Origin: Nemertoderma westbladi
Lineage: Eukaryota > Xenacoelomorpha > Nemertodermatida > Nemertodermatidae
Assembly: GCA_032718475.1 (NCBI GenBank)
Contig: JAUCBJ010002731.1
Span: 1 to 43,050 of the forward strand
Direction: 5' to 3'
Length of the DNA: 43,050 nt
This document shows, piece after piece, positions 1 through 9,564 of this stretch. Under the pieces are notes generated by a model. It saw only the letters and a list, made by a program, of their open reading frames with translations, made no database searches and was not told the origin of the DNA. The translations under genes were made by a program, and so were the position numbers. Numbering within the stretch: position 1 is the stretch's first letter; the number at the start of each line of letters is the position of its first letter.

Positions 1-1697
1 TATGTAAGATTCTACGCGCACCTTGTAAAATAAGTCTTTATTTCAAATCAAATTTATAGGTTGTAAAGTTATAATTGTGACTGTCCAGTCGCATTTGTAT
101 TATTATCATAGTGTTCATTATTGGTTATCGTTTCCCTTCGGAGCTTTACTCACGCCAAGGGATATGCTCTAATTATAATTAGGTAGAGAATTCTTGTTAC
201 TCTATACAAACAGCTGTTTATATGAAGCTTAGCTAATGGTACTATTGGGAATGTCTAATCTGTGATTGGCTACTCTCAAAATCAATTACAGCTCTGTTTT
301 GCTATGTATCATTGATTAGCTTTTAGAGTTGAGTAAAAATAATATTCATTGTTTGTTTTTTGCTAGTAATATTAACGACTATCTAATATCGTTAATAATA
401 TATTTAATATTTCGTTATTCTTTATCCTTTTATTTGATTCATTTGTATATTTGGTATCCGGCTATATTTTCCAGAGAATACGGGACAAGTTACCGTATTT
501 TAGCGCCACTCTTACGGCAATTATAATGAGATTTGGTTTAGTTATTTTCTTATAAACTTGTTATGAGAAGCATGGTCGCCCTAAGTCACTAAAGGGCGAG
601 GTCTTGGGTCACCGGAGTTTCTCTCGGAATGACGTGGAGGACGCAATAAGGACGAACGCCTGGCGGAAAATCACCTGGTATCTATGAAGACCGCAGCCTG
701 TTTATTCAGCGACGGCTGTCACTTCGATCCCTACTCGGTTTCGTGTGGATCTTCCTGTTCGCCCCAAGGCTATAGTATATTAATTAGTATTAGTGATTTC
801 ACCCTTGATATGTCATGGTCAGTATAAATATAAATCCGATCTGTTATTTATTCGTTTGTCACGATAATGGGCCTAAATATTGCCAATGCTTTAGCCTTTT
901 AGATAAGGTATAAATACGTTAATTCTCCCTAATTATAGTCCGGATTATTTTAAACAAGTTAGAAAATCACACACTAACTACATAAACGAAATGCGATATT
1001 AGTTCCGCATTTTACACTAAAATACGTGTAGTGATTCCTTCGTATTGGATCTTATAAATTTTCAGTCTCAATAGTAATATCGGATTTGTATTTATCTGTA
1101 CATGTTTGTTTATGTTCCATCCTTTGAGTCATGTTTAGATATATTTTATTGGCAACGTTTTGGTATGTTCCGTGCACTGCTCAGTGGCGTGGTGTACATG
1201 TGATGTACAGTACAGTACGTGTGTGTAGGAAATTCATACGTTATGTATGTTTCTTGTTCTTTATAATGTTGTGTATAAGGACGTCTGTCATTTTGGAAGC
1301 CGGACGTACCTTCTTGAGAACCTCTCGGGTCATTTGGGATCTGCAGTGAGGTTCGCGGGATTTATCCCGCGGGTGGTGGCTGTTCCGTTCTTACACGGTG
1401 CCCCCCTTTCAATTATGCCATGCTAGTTAGTATGAATGAATTTCCTACGTACGCGTATACAGTATCGTGTACTACGTGTACTGTATATACAGTACAGTCT
1501 GTTACAGTAAGTGCGGAATGTATCCAAGCGTGTGTTTTAGTTTAATATGTTTAAATGTGTGTAAGTGTCCGTCACGTTCTTCTAATAGAACCATGGTGAC
1601 CCAAGCCATTGTTCTTGATTATATTCTTAATAATATTATTTTTAGATTATAATACAAACTGTAATTTTGTAGAATAATAAATTAATTAATTATCATA
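1..1697 (+). other. 5' flank of gag-like relic; possible LTR/leader
   Basis: No convincing coding region lies here; the small open frames (329-526, 1131-1349, 1467-1652) look accidental. The stretch has retroelement-leader features: a TATA-like run near 825-832, a perfect 7-bp GC-rich hairpin at 1354-1371 and a TGGTGACCC string at 1594-1602. That string resembles a tRNA primer-binding site, is preceded directly by CA (a usual LTR end) and sits about 100 bases before the gag-like start. I could not find the matching 3' LTR downstream of 3754, so calling this an LTR is inference only. Confidence 0.25.
1354..1371. repeat. Perfect 7-bp stem hairpin (cgcggga / tcccgcg, TTTA loop)
   Basis: The arms are 1354-1360 and 1365-1371 with a 4-base loop. 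The stem is strongly GC-rich in an AT-rich setting, with G-T wobble extension possible outside it. It could be an RNA structure in the leader of the retroelement. No function is shown. Confidence 0.5.
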
Positions 1698-3041
1698 ATG
1701 CCTACTACAGCAGAGCCATTGACTGTTTCGAACTATAGAAAGGTGTGTGGTAACTTGAAGAGCCGGTTTACCAAGCAGATTAACAAAGCTTCACTTAGTT
1801 TGCAGGGTAAATCGGGTACTGACCCAGAGTTGACTTCTATTGAAGTCAATAATTTAATTAATGATATTTTAGAGTTTTATGAAGATTCTAAAACTCTGTT
1901 AAACTTTTATATTGAGTCCGCTAATTCAGAACTAAAAATGCACTCCGAATTTTATCAGTACATGAAAGACACCTCTAAGACGGTGGATGATCAAATTGAG
2001 ACCTTTTATAACGAGGTAAAGCAGACGAGCGATAACTTAAAGCTCATTGCCGTGAAATTACCTACTCAATTTTTAATACCTCTACGGTTAAGTAGAGCAG
2101 AGGATGATTTAGATTTAGATCTCTCCGTTGATTATTTAGATGCTGTATCTACAGTAAAGTTGGTTGAGACTGATAAGATTTCGACTATAAATCCTACTCA
2201 CATTACAAGTCCTGTTGATTTAGCCATCACTGTAGCTGCTCTAGCAAGTACAGTAGGTAGAATGAGTGATGTAATAAAAGAAGATCGTCGAAAGGCGGCC
2301 ACAGAACGGGACGAGGATCATCGCCGCATAGATCAGCTTGTAACCCTAGTTACGGGAATATCCAAGACAACGTTTTCCCGAGAACAAGAACCCGCAATAA
2401 TTGTAACCGCTGGTCAAGGTATTACTGATAGGATTACTCATCTACCATTTAGGGTTAACCCTTCTATGAGTTCGGAAAGATCTGGCACCATAACTGATCA
2501 AAACCCTTATCAACCATTGGACCCGCATAGTGTTCTAGAACGGCGTAAAACTCATGTATCACATTCTAAGGAGGATTGGTTATATGATGGTAAATCGACT
2601 CAGATTTATGATAAGAAGGGTGACATGTGGGTCCCGGTATCTCGTGAGACATTTAATGATCGAGATACATGTGTTTCGGATCGAGACATAGATCAAGACG
2701 ATCATAGAGTCCCGAGGAAGAACACCCGATTTCGCGAAGAGGTTGAACAGAACCACTTGGATTCCGAAACGGATGAACAGAAGTTCCTAGGACTGATGAA
2801 GAATATGTTCAGTGACATGGCTAGTCAAATTGGAGATAAGATGGTCTCAGCCATTCGCGAGATGAATGATAGTAAGAGTATGAACAACGGGTCAAAGAGT
2901 TCGGATAGACTTGCCACAGGTAAGGCAAACCAACGAATGCAGGATCTTCGTACAGACTCTGATATTTCTGAATCTTACAATGTCACTACTGCCAACTTAA
3001 AGGACACGAAAGTTACAATTGTCCCTTTAATCGCGATTTAG
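1698..3041 (+). CDS. Gag-like retroelement protein, frame 1 (447 aa)
   Basis: An intact 447-codon reading frame. Residues about 12-110 are a helical, charged region similar in layout to the N-terminus of BEL/Pao-type Gag proteins (family resemblance by eye only). Residues 185-220 are a highly charged likely coiled coil. Residues 225-440 are polar and low in structure, with a short amphipathic stretch (FLGLMKNMFSDMASQI). The frame ends at 3039-3041, after overlapping for about 70 bases with the next open frame (2972-3754), which carries a CCHC zinc knuckle. Gag proteins normally carry that knuckle themselves, so the ancestral protein probably ran from this frame into the next, either by a single-base indel or by ribosomal frameshifting. 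No protease, reverse transcriptase or integrase follows. It could be a decayed element, a non-autonomous element or a domesticated gag. I do not recognise a specific family with certainty. Confidence 0.6.
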   Translation: MPTTAEPLTVSNYRKVCGNLKSRFTKQINKASLSLQGKSGTDPELTSIEVNNLINDILEFYEDSKTLLNFYIESANSELKMHSEFYQYMKDTSKTVDDQIETFYNEVKQTSDNLKLIAVKLPTQFLIPLRLSRAEDDLDLDLSVDYLDAVSTVKLVETDKISTINPTHITSPVDLAITVAALASTVGRMSDVIKEDRRKAATERDEDHRRIDQLVTLVTGISKTTFSREQEPAIIVTAGQGITDRITHLPFRVNPSMSSERSGTITDQNPYQPLDPHSVLERRKTHVSHSKEDWLYDGKSTQIYDKKGDMWVPVSRETFNDRDTCVSDRDIDQDDHRVPRKNTRFREEVEQNHLDSETDEQKFLGLMKNMFSDMASQIGDKMVSAIREMNDSKSMNNGSKSSDRLATGKANQRMQDLRTDSDISESYNVTTANLKDTKVTIVPLIAI

Positions 3042-3754
3042 AGAGCGTAGACAAGATGATTACCCTGCGATACATCCGAGCTTGGGAAGCGAACGCAGAT
3101 TTACATTGCGAATCCAGACATCGCTATTACCCTGGACGAGCTTACGAGGGAGTTTACGCGTTCCATCCTTATCTATTCGCGTCGATTGAACAGAAAACAC
3201 GCGTACCAAGTTACGAGTTAATGAAGCGTGTTGGTGAGTGTATTTCCACCAAGTTTGTCAGGAAATACCTTAGAAACGTTAACCCTAATGATATAACCAC
3301 ATATCACCTGATCAATTTTATCCGTACGGACCCTGAGTATGGCGACATTTTCGTGAACTCGCATCCTGAACTCCAGGAAGTATCTCGGCGCCCATATGAA
3401 TACCGAACCCGAGAACGCGAGCTGGAGAGAACCATTAAACCGAGAAAGTTCCTCACCACTCACGGTCCACCCACCGCTAGTGTCCAGACGATCCGTCAAG
3501 GACCCGTAGGAGCTGCTGTCTTGAGACGCGCTCTAAAGGCCGTTAGACCTCACTCCCCTGAGATTGATATTAATCAACCAGGTACTTCGACCGGCGGGTA
3601 TACCGATCGTAACCCTGCACCTTCTGATGCAATTATATTGCACCCTTCGCCTAGGAGCTACAGCCCACCTCGTAAAGTGGCTCGCCCCAAAGAGAAAAGG
3701 ACTCTTGCTAGCCTCAAGAAACTGCGTAAACGCCGTCCGCGCAAGAAAGACTAA
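2972..3754 (+). CDS. Second frame of gag-like element: CCHC zinc knuckle plus basic C-terminal protein
   Basis: This frame is open from just after the TGA at 2969-2971 to the stop at 3752-3754 (260 codons). The first ATG is at 3056, giving 232 aa. Upstream of that ATG, at 2981-3022, the frame encodes a retroviral-type zinc knuckle with exact Cys-x2-Cys-x4-His-x4-Cys spacing. The region after the ATG (residues 1-110) is unknown, rich in Tyr, Arg and His. Residues 110-205 are Pro/Ser/Arg-rich with a PGTSTGG string common in virus-like and retroelement proteins. The last about 25 residues are nearly all Lys/Arg and look like a nucleic-acid-binding or nuclear-localisation tail. Nothing resembles protease or RT. 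Whether translation starts at 3056 or enters from the upstream frame by a -1 shift cannot be decided from sequence alone. Confidence 0.55.
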   Translation: MLQCHYCQLKGHESYNCPFNRDLESVDKMITLRYIRAWEANADLHCESRHRYYPGRAYEGVYAFHPYLFASIEQKTRVPSYELMKRVGECISTKFVRKYLRNVNPNDITTYHLINFIRTDPEYGDIFVNSHPELQEVSRRPYEYRTRERELERTIKPRKFLTTHGPPTASVQTIRQGPVGAAVLRRALKAVRPHSPEIDINQPGTSTGGYTDRNPAPSDAIILHPSPRSYSPPRKVARPKEKRTLASLKKLRKRRPRKKD

Positions 3755-5248
3755 CTGTTTAGAGTATTTTTATATTTTAGAAACTGTGATTTTGTATATT
3801 TTATAGACTTAAATCCCATTTTCTGGGAGCGGTGTAAAAGCTTTTGTGGGATAACTGATTAGTTTGCCTTGTTGGCCAGTTCCCCCCCAGTCGCTAAGAA
3901 TACTCTCAAAGTGATCTATAACTAAAAATAGTGCAAGTTACCAGCTTATTGGCTGATTTCCTATACGCAGGCATCTGGGCTCTGTTTAATCGGCCAACAA
4001 GCCTAGGGAGGTTGCGTCATAGCCTTGTGTTGTATCTCCCAATAGAATTTGAGTTAGCCTTGATTTCGACCTATCACAGAGCACTGAACTGAAAATTTCC
4101 TATCTCACTGCTCTTTCTCTGTGTTGAACGGGAGCTTCGTGGAATAAGGGAGTTGGTATCCTCGTATAGAGCAGTAGTCACGAGTTTTTCAAAGCCACGA
4201 AAGAACGGCTTTTAGTGTTTTATGTTTTATGCTTTTTAGCTCAACACTAGTAGGTTTAATTACAAGGACATATATCCTTTAACGGACTGACCTTACATAT
4301 CATACCTAATCAAACAACCTGTGCATACTTTTATATTGTTATACTGCTATTTACTGTCAGTTCTTCATAATATGGTTGATGAATTATTATATTGGAATAA
4401 CGAGAAATAACCCCGACACCCAATATTCTTGATATACCGAAGGTAAGAGAGAAAGGTTACCAATAACGATTGTGACTTATGTTAAAGTGGTTTGAAGTGA
4501 ATCTAATGTTATTTGATAGACCCTACATGAGTCAGCCTGTGTTCCTTTTATATGTGACTAAAATCAGTGAAGATTGGCAGATTAGTGTGCAGTATTGTGC
4601 AGCATTGCGTATGAGCGAGTCTGTTAAAGAAGCAATTCCTAAAGAATGCGCCATATATGTGAATTATAATTAAGCCATATCGTTGTGAGTAGTTTAAGTC
4701 ATAACTCTGTTTATATAGATAAAGCGCCACGTCCTAAAGGAACTGTTAATATTCCCGAAGGTAAATAATATTGTCAGAGATTATATAATACTGTCAGTCG
4801 AATAATACATTAGGCTTACATAGCAATAAAATTAAACCGTCGAACCCAATCTCCCGGGAATATCCAGCGGGTGAATGGTCGCGCACGGATTGGTTTCGAC
4901 TAGTGTAGTGAATCAAATACTTGTCATAAGCTAAAAAGCGATTTAATATCTAGAAGACATCTTAATTTGGCGGGTTAAACTGCCAAAGGTCTGAAAGCGC
5001 GAACACTGTAACAATAAAATATAAACTATATATATTTGGTTTATTATTTTGATTATTGTTTGTTGGTTATGGCTAAACTGTTGGACTTGATGACTTAGAG
5101 TTAGTGTTACACGTTAGTTACATTTAGGATTTGCGTCACTGGAGTAACCAGCGCAAAAAAAAACGCGAACAATTCTGTCAGCTTATTTTATATTTTTAAC
5201 TTCTTTTAATATTTAATATTATTTTTTAATTTAATAATTAAATCTCAC
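3755..5248. other. Non-coding, no recognised gene
   Basis: AT-rich sequence after the gag-like frames. I see no copy of the 1-1697 sequence here, so no 3' LTR is visible. A good acceptor-like sequence on the minus strand at about 5000-5030 (pyrimidine-rich, ending ttacag), followed by a short open stretch, could be a further exon of the Ig gene, but the encoded 20 residues resemble nothing. Confidence 0.3.
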
Positions 5249-8200
5249 CTCGCAAACGAACTGTATATTTTTCGCGGCTTTGGTAACAGTTAGCGAGACG
5301 GGCGAAAGTCTGAAATCGTAATTGTATTGGCTGGAATCGAGTTTAACGTTGGCAACCTGAGACTGCAGACTCTGTAATGGAGAAATTAATGAGTTTGTTG
5401 TAGAGATTCTATGAGTTTTGTCGACCAACATACGTTATAGTGCGCTCCTAACCAAAACAACATTGAGTTCATTAACTCACCTCTTCAGCACCAAACACAA
5501 CTAGTTTCACATCGCAGCGATATCGGATAACGTCGACATCGTCACCGTAAGACTTGTCCGTTAGTTCGCTCTCGTGTCTATTGTTACCGCATCTACGGGT
5601 TGTTTGTTCCGTGGGCGACGGGTTTATATCTCGTACGTTCACGCCGTCCCTGTACCATTCCACGACGGTGCCGGAAGGGGGACCCGTGTAGGTGCACGTC
5701 AGAGAGATGGGGTTACCCCGGGGGAGGATCTGGTCCACCGGTTTAATAGCAGGTTCGTCTAAAGGGTGTCGGCAAATAGATTTTATTATTATTATTATTA
5801 TTTATTAAGTAACTTAAGACAGAACTTTGAATTAATAACTCTTTAGCAATAGAGCAACCAGTGGGGATTGAACACGCGTCTCATGATAACAGATATACGC
5901 GATAACAGACGCAATGAAAATTCATCCCTCTCCAGGGGAAATTCGACGCGAATAACAGCTGATTACTATCAAAAATAAAACTATAATTTGCTCTATTGTG
6001 TTTAGTTTATTGTTTTGGTTAAAATAACGTGCCACTGTAACCTGCTCCTTTCCCTAAATTGAGAATTTAACATTGAGGCGGGATATTAATTCGCCAAGAT
6101 AGGATTTGCGTCCAGTTGACCCCCTGTCTCCACGATAAAGGTCCATGTATATGCTGACCACTATACCATGGATGCTCCAGTATCTTTTAGAATGATTTAC
6201 TCTAGTGTTTAAAAGGGATCCCGCCCGATCCCGAAAAACCGGGATCCCGGCAAAAAATGTAATCCCGATCCCGGCTTTTTTGGACCGGGTACCCGAAGTA
6301 TATAAATAGTTTCTTGAATATCTGATAAATATTTCCAACAGAACGGAAGTGTTTTGATTATATTTCATTTTTATGTCAGTAAACCATCGAGTAATCAATT
6401 GAAAAACAATTTTAATATAACTTTATATTACTAATATTTCAGAACTTTACGATAAAGTTAGTGTTACCTAAAACCCGCCAAAATTACTATTAACTTTGAG
6501 GAAATTTAATCCAAAATTGCAATCCCGATCCCGAAAAACGGGATTCCGAGAATAATAATCCCGGTTCCGATCCCGGAAATCTCAAAAAGTCTGTTCCCGT
6601 TTAAACACTAATTTACTATAAGTTCTATATTTATATAATTTACTACCTTGTGGGGTTGGGTGCATTCTTCGCCCGCGTACAACCTTCGCCCGATTGGAGG
6701 AAAGAGGCAGGTTACAGAGACGGATTTTTCTAACCAAAACAATAAACGATGTTGTTAACACGCATTTTCAGGGCAAAGATTGGACGCGGGCGAAGTTTGC
6801 CGAGTACCCCATGCGGCTGTTATTGAATATAGTAAATCTGTAGGCCTACCCTACTGTAATACAGTTGTAGCAGTTAGGAGCTGAACTGCAAATTGAACAA
6901 ATCTTATCTGGAATGAATTGAAATTCCTGTACAAAAATGACTTAAAAATAAATTATACATTCAATGAATGTTATAATAATTATATTAATCTATACACCCC
7001 CTCCAGTCGGGGTAAATCAGCAGTACTATAAAATATATTTAATTTAATAAGTACAGTAAGGTCGTGGTATCGGTCGCTAGACGAGTTGAGACATAATTTA
7101 CAGATACATTCTGAGGTTGGAGAGTGGAAAGAGTTGACACAATGGAGTGAACAGAGTTTGTGATGGAATCCGTGGGATGTAAATCTGGTTATTAAATGTC
7201 GGTTTTTCTGGTTACTGTGTTTCCAAGTATTTGACTTAAAGGCCGGTCCTAATTGGTAGAGTTGATGGTTGAAATTTTCGTTGCGATCCGATCGATGTTG
7301 TTTGTAGAGTTCTAGAACGTCAGAGTTAAATTGTATGTGGGTGTTGAGTAGGATGTCGTTGATGAAGGTTTGTTGGTTAGTTGTTTAAGTGCAAGTGTGG
7401 AAGAAGAGGATATATGCAAGCCGAGAAGTCGTTTGATGGAGGTGGTCTTTATTTTATCGAGGTCTTTAATTTGGGAAGGATTAACATATATGGTCCGATT
7501 TCAGTTAATGCGTATGTGGCAATGGGAGCGATTTTAATATTAAATAATTTAATTCCAGTTTCTACAGATAAAATATGTATATTTTTCAAACAGCCGATGA
7601 TGGCGGCGTAGAATTTTTCCTTTTTACATTTAACGTGTTTGGTGAATGTCAAAGTGGGCTAGGCGGCCCCCGTTTCGGAATTTAACTATTTTTGTTTTGA
7701 TAAGGTTTACATCTAGAGAGTTCTGTTTACACCAAATGTGAAGGTTGTCTAGTCCATGCTGGATATCTCTGTCGTCGATCTGTCGTCGGCGTGGAATATA
7801 CTTTTTAGAAAGAAATGAATGTTATAAAACTTATATTCTTCTTTTACAAAAATAAAGTAACATTTTGTTGTTTTTTTACAAAAAATTCAGAATTATAAGG
7901 AAAACAAAAAATATTTTATTTTTTTTTAATTTGTTGTTTTCTTTAAAATATTCACTTTAAATTAGAAGTTAAACGCAACAAATTTTTCTCCAATTTGATG
8001 TCAATTCTGCAATTATTTTGAGTGCAATTAAATAATATTCGATATACTTTGTGAGTGAAGGTGATATTCCGGAACTTTAATCAAATAATCGAACCAAAAA
8101 TTTGATTAAACTTGTTCAAAGTATCCTACAACTAAACATTTTAATGCTAAATAATATATTAATAATTACCATCGTAATTACGGATCTGGGATAAATAATG

Positions 8201-9564
8201 AGAAATCAGCAGAATAAACTTCTAGATCGTTGATTGGATAAATATTTATTGTCCGCACTTTAGGGGTCAATAAAGGGGATAATTTAAAGAAAATTAGCTG
8301 TAAAAGATATCGAATCTTTGACAAAATTCTAACAACATCAACTACTTATAATTAATTAATTAATTACCCCATACTGTAGAACTCACTTATAGTTTGCTGT
8401 GCTTTTATCGTGTTTACCGGCAACCCACTCCTCACTATCTCTTTACTAAAACCCGCCGATTCTAATATTTTTTTTAATTTATTTCCCGTTATATTTCCCT
8501 CCCCTTTCCCCCGATTTCCATTACTGAACGGTATATCTAATTGAATCAATAATCTCGTATTGTCAATAGTCACTGTTACTCTTTCAAACTCCTTTTCTTC
8601 CATTATGATTCTTTCAACCTAAAATATAATATTAAATATTAACAAAAACAAACTTAATATAAAAAACTCATTAATATATTTGGATACAGAGTGATCCAGT
8701 CAATCAGCTGATCTGAAGGTTAAGGTGTGGGAGGCTTTGGGAAGAGGCCAAGCTAAAGAGGACAATAGAGTGATTGATGTTACAAATAAATACATTTTGT
8801 CCCCCAAGTAATAAAGGGTATCGAATCGAAGTGAGTCCTGAGTAAACCATAAGGAAAACAATTATTTAAGAATTTAAAAAACTACGATTCCAACAGTTTG
8901 TTGACCTAACATCGGTTTAGAGACAGTCACTCACTGCTTGTCTGGTTTCCTCGTCCTCTTTAAGCACACGTAGCAACTCCGAACCTTCCACTAAGTCCGC
9001 CTTGACTACCTGAACGAGGACAATTACCTTACAGGATTCGTCGGAATTCTTCCTGGCAGAAAAGGAACCTGGAAAAATCAAATTAATTGTAAATAGAAAT
9101 AAACTGAAAATCAGAAAAATCCAAAACCTCATCTACTTCACACAGAGGTCATCAGTTTCATACTACAGTTTGTGGTGTGGATGACATAGCAACTTTGTTA
9201 GGCTGTGCCAATTACTGCCAAACAAAAAATATAGTAATATTTACCGGTAAATAATATTAATTAAATCAACTACAAATCGCAAATCGAAACTATTAAGTTA
9301 TCATTAATATCTTCGATCAATGAATTAAAGAACAGACAACTTTGAATAATAGCATATATAAATAAAGTTTCTTTTTGGTTCACTTTTCATTAAAAATACC
9401 GTAGCCTAATACACAATAAATTGTTAGGGAAAAACTAATAATTATACTGTATAATATTATTTTTTATGATATTAGATTACCGGTTACCTTATCTATAAAA
9501 GGTTAGACTTACCTCCAAAACCGCAGCAAATAATAATGACAATGTATATGAGTGATAGAGACAT
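5249..9564 (-). CDS. Secreted or membrane Ig-domain protein, five exons seen, 3' end not found
   Basis: I joined five exons on the minus strand by splice signals and phase: E1 9564-9513, E2 9068-8935, E3 8618-8375, E4 5758-5481, E5 5371-5249. Donors are gtaagt, gtgagt, gtatgg, gtgagt and gtgaga; every acceptor ends in ag after a T-rich run. Phases fit throughout (1, 0, 1, 0, 0), giving about 277 residues. E1 is a 17-residue hydrophobic signal peptide (MSLSLIYIVIIICCGFG). E2-E3 encode an unrecognised domain of about 125 residues; a SEA-like fold is possible but not shown. E4 encodes an Ig domain with strand-B Cys (ISLTC), Trp (VEWYRD) and strand-F Cys (YRCDV). E5 ends in a further Cys (QFVCE) that may open a second Ig domain. 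The gene must continue, as no stop or membrane segment was reached. Weak points are the donors after E2 (A before gt) and E3 (gtatgg). Without that splice E2 would end at a stop at 8917, giving a 67-residue secreted peptide. Confidence 0.6.
5481..5758 (-). CDS. Exon 4 of Ig-domain gene: complete Ig fold
   Basis: 278 bases: two bases completing a codon plus 92 full codons. It holds both conserved Cys residues and the core Trp of an Ig domain, with acceptor ccctttag before it and donor gtgagt after it. This is the best-supported exon of the gene. Confidence 0.75.
5780..5806. repeat. (TTA)n microsatellite
   Basis: A short run of ATT/TTA trinucleotides just beyond the acceptor of the Ig exon, inside the large intron. 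Confidence 0.8.
6203..6610. mobile_element. hAT-type MITE, 408 bp, with 8-bp target duplication
   Basis: The element starts TAGTGTTTAAA and ends TTTAAACACTA, an 11-bp perfect terminal inverted repeat with hAT-like TAGTG ends. It is flanked by ATTTACTC (6195-6202) and ATTTACTA (6611-6618), an 8-bp duplication with one mismatch, which is the length hAT transposases make. Just inside each end are clusters of the short motif ATCCCG/CGGGAT in both orientations, like subterminal transposase-binding repeats. It has no coding capacity and lies in the intron between exons 3 and 4 of the Ig gene. The open frame 6054-6398 on the minus strand is a by-product of this element. Confidence 0.75.
6652..6810. 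mobile_element. Small inverted-repeat element (about 159 bp)
   Basis: The ends are imperfect inverted repeats of about 33 bp sharing GGGGT and an exact 11-mer TTCGCCCGCGT / ACGCGGGCGAA. Its core (caggttacagag..., aaccaaaacaataaacga) recurs at about 11493-11560, so it belongs to a dispersed family. No clear target duplication is visible. It lies 42 bp from the hAT-type MITE, in the same intron. Confidence 0.5.
7080..7790 (-). pseudogene. Non-LTR retrotransposon relic, reverse transcriptase thumb and C-terminal part
   Basis: Read on the minus strand, the sequence gives HIWCKQNSLDVNLIKTK followed by a FRNGG motif, a standard pattern just after the RT active site in LINE proteins. Further on come IAPIATYAL and KRLLGL, matching the order in LINE C-terminal regions. 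Frameshifts and stops break it, and the FADD-bearing part is missing at the 7790 side. It sits antisense to nothing and lies within the large intron of the Ig gene. Confidence 0.65.
9513..9564 (-). CDS. Exon 1 of Ig-domain gene: signal peptide
   Basis: ATG at 9564-9562, 17 codons plus one base, then donor gtaagt starting at 9512. The encoded stretch is almost wholly hydrophobic with a CCGFG end, typical of a secretory signal. It is too short to appear as an ordinary open frame. The split codon (G/GT) joins in frame to exon 2 at 9068. Confidence 0.6.

Noticed and set aside
3218-3499. 93-aa open frame on minus opposite the gag-like element
   Set aside because: A shadow of the plus-strand coding frame, with no start context or family resemblance.
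5840-5895. tRNA-like sequence (B-box-like GTTCAATCCCC on minus)
   Set aside because: No A box at proper distance and no cloverleaf could be drawn; at most a decayed tRNA scrap.
6054-6398. 114-aa open frame on minus
   Set aside because: It overlaps the end of the hAT-type MITE and has no protein-like features.
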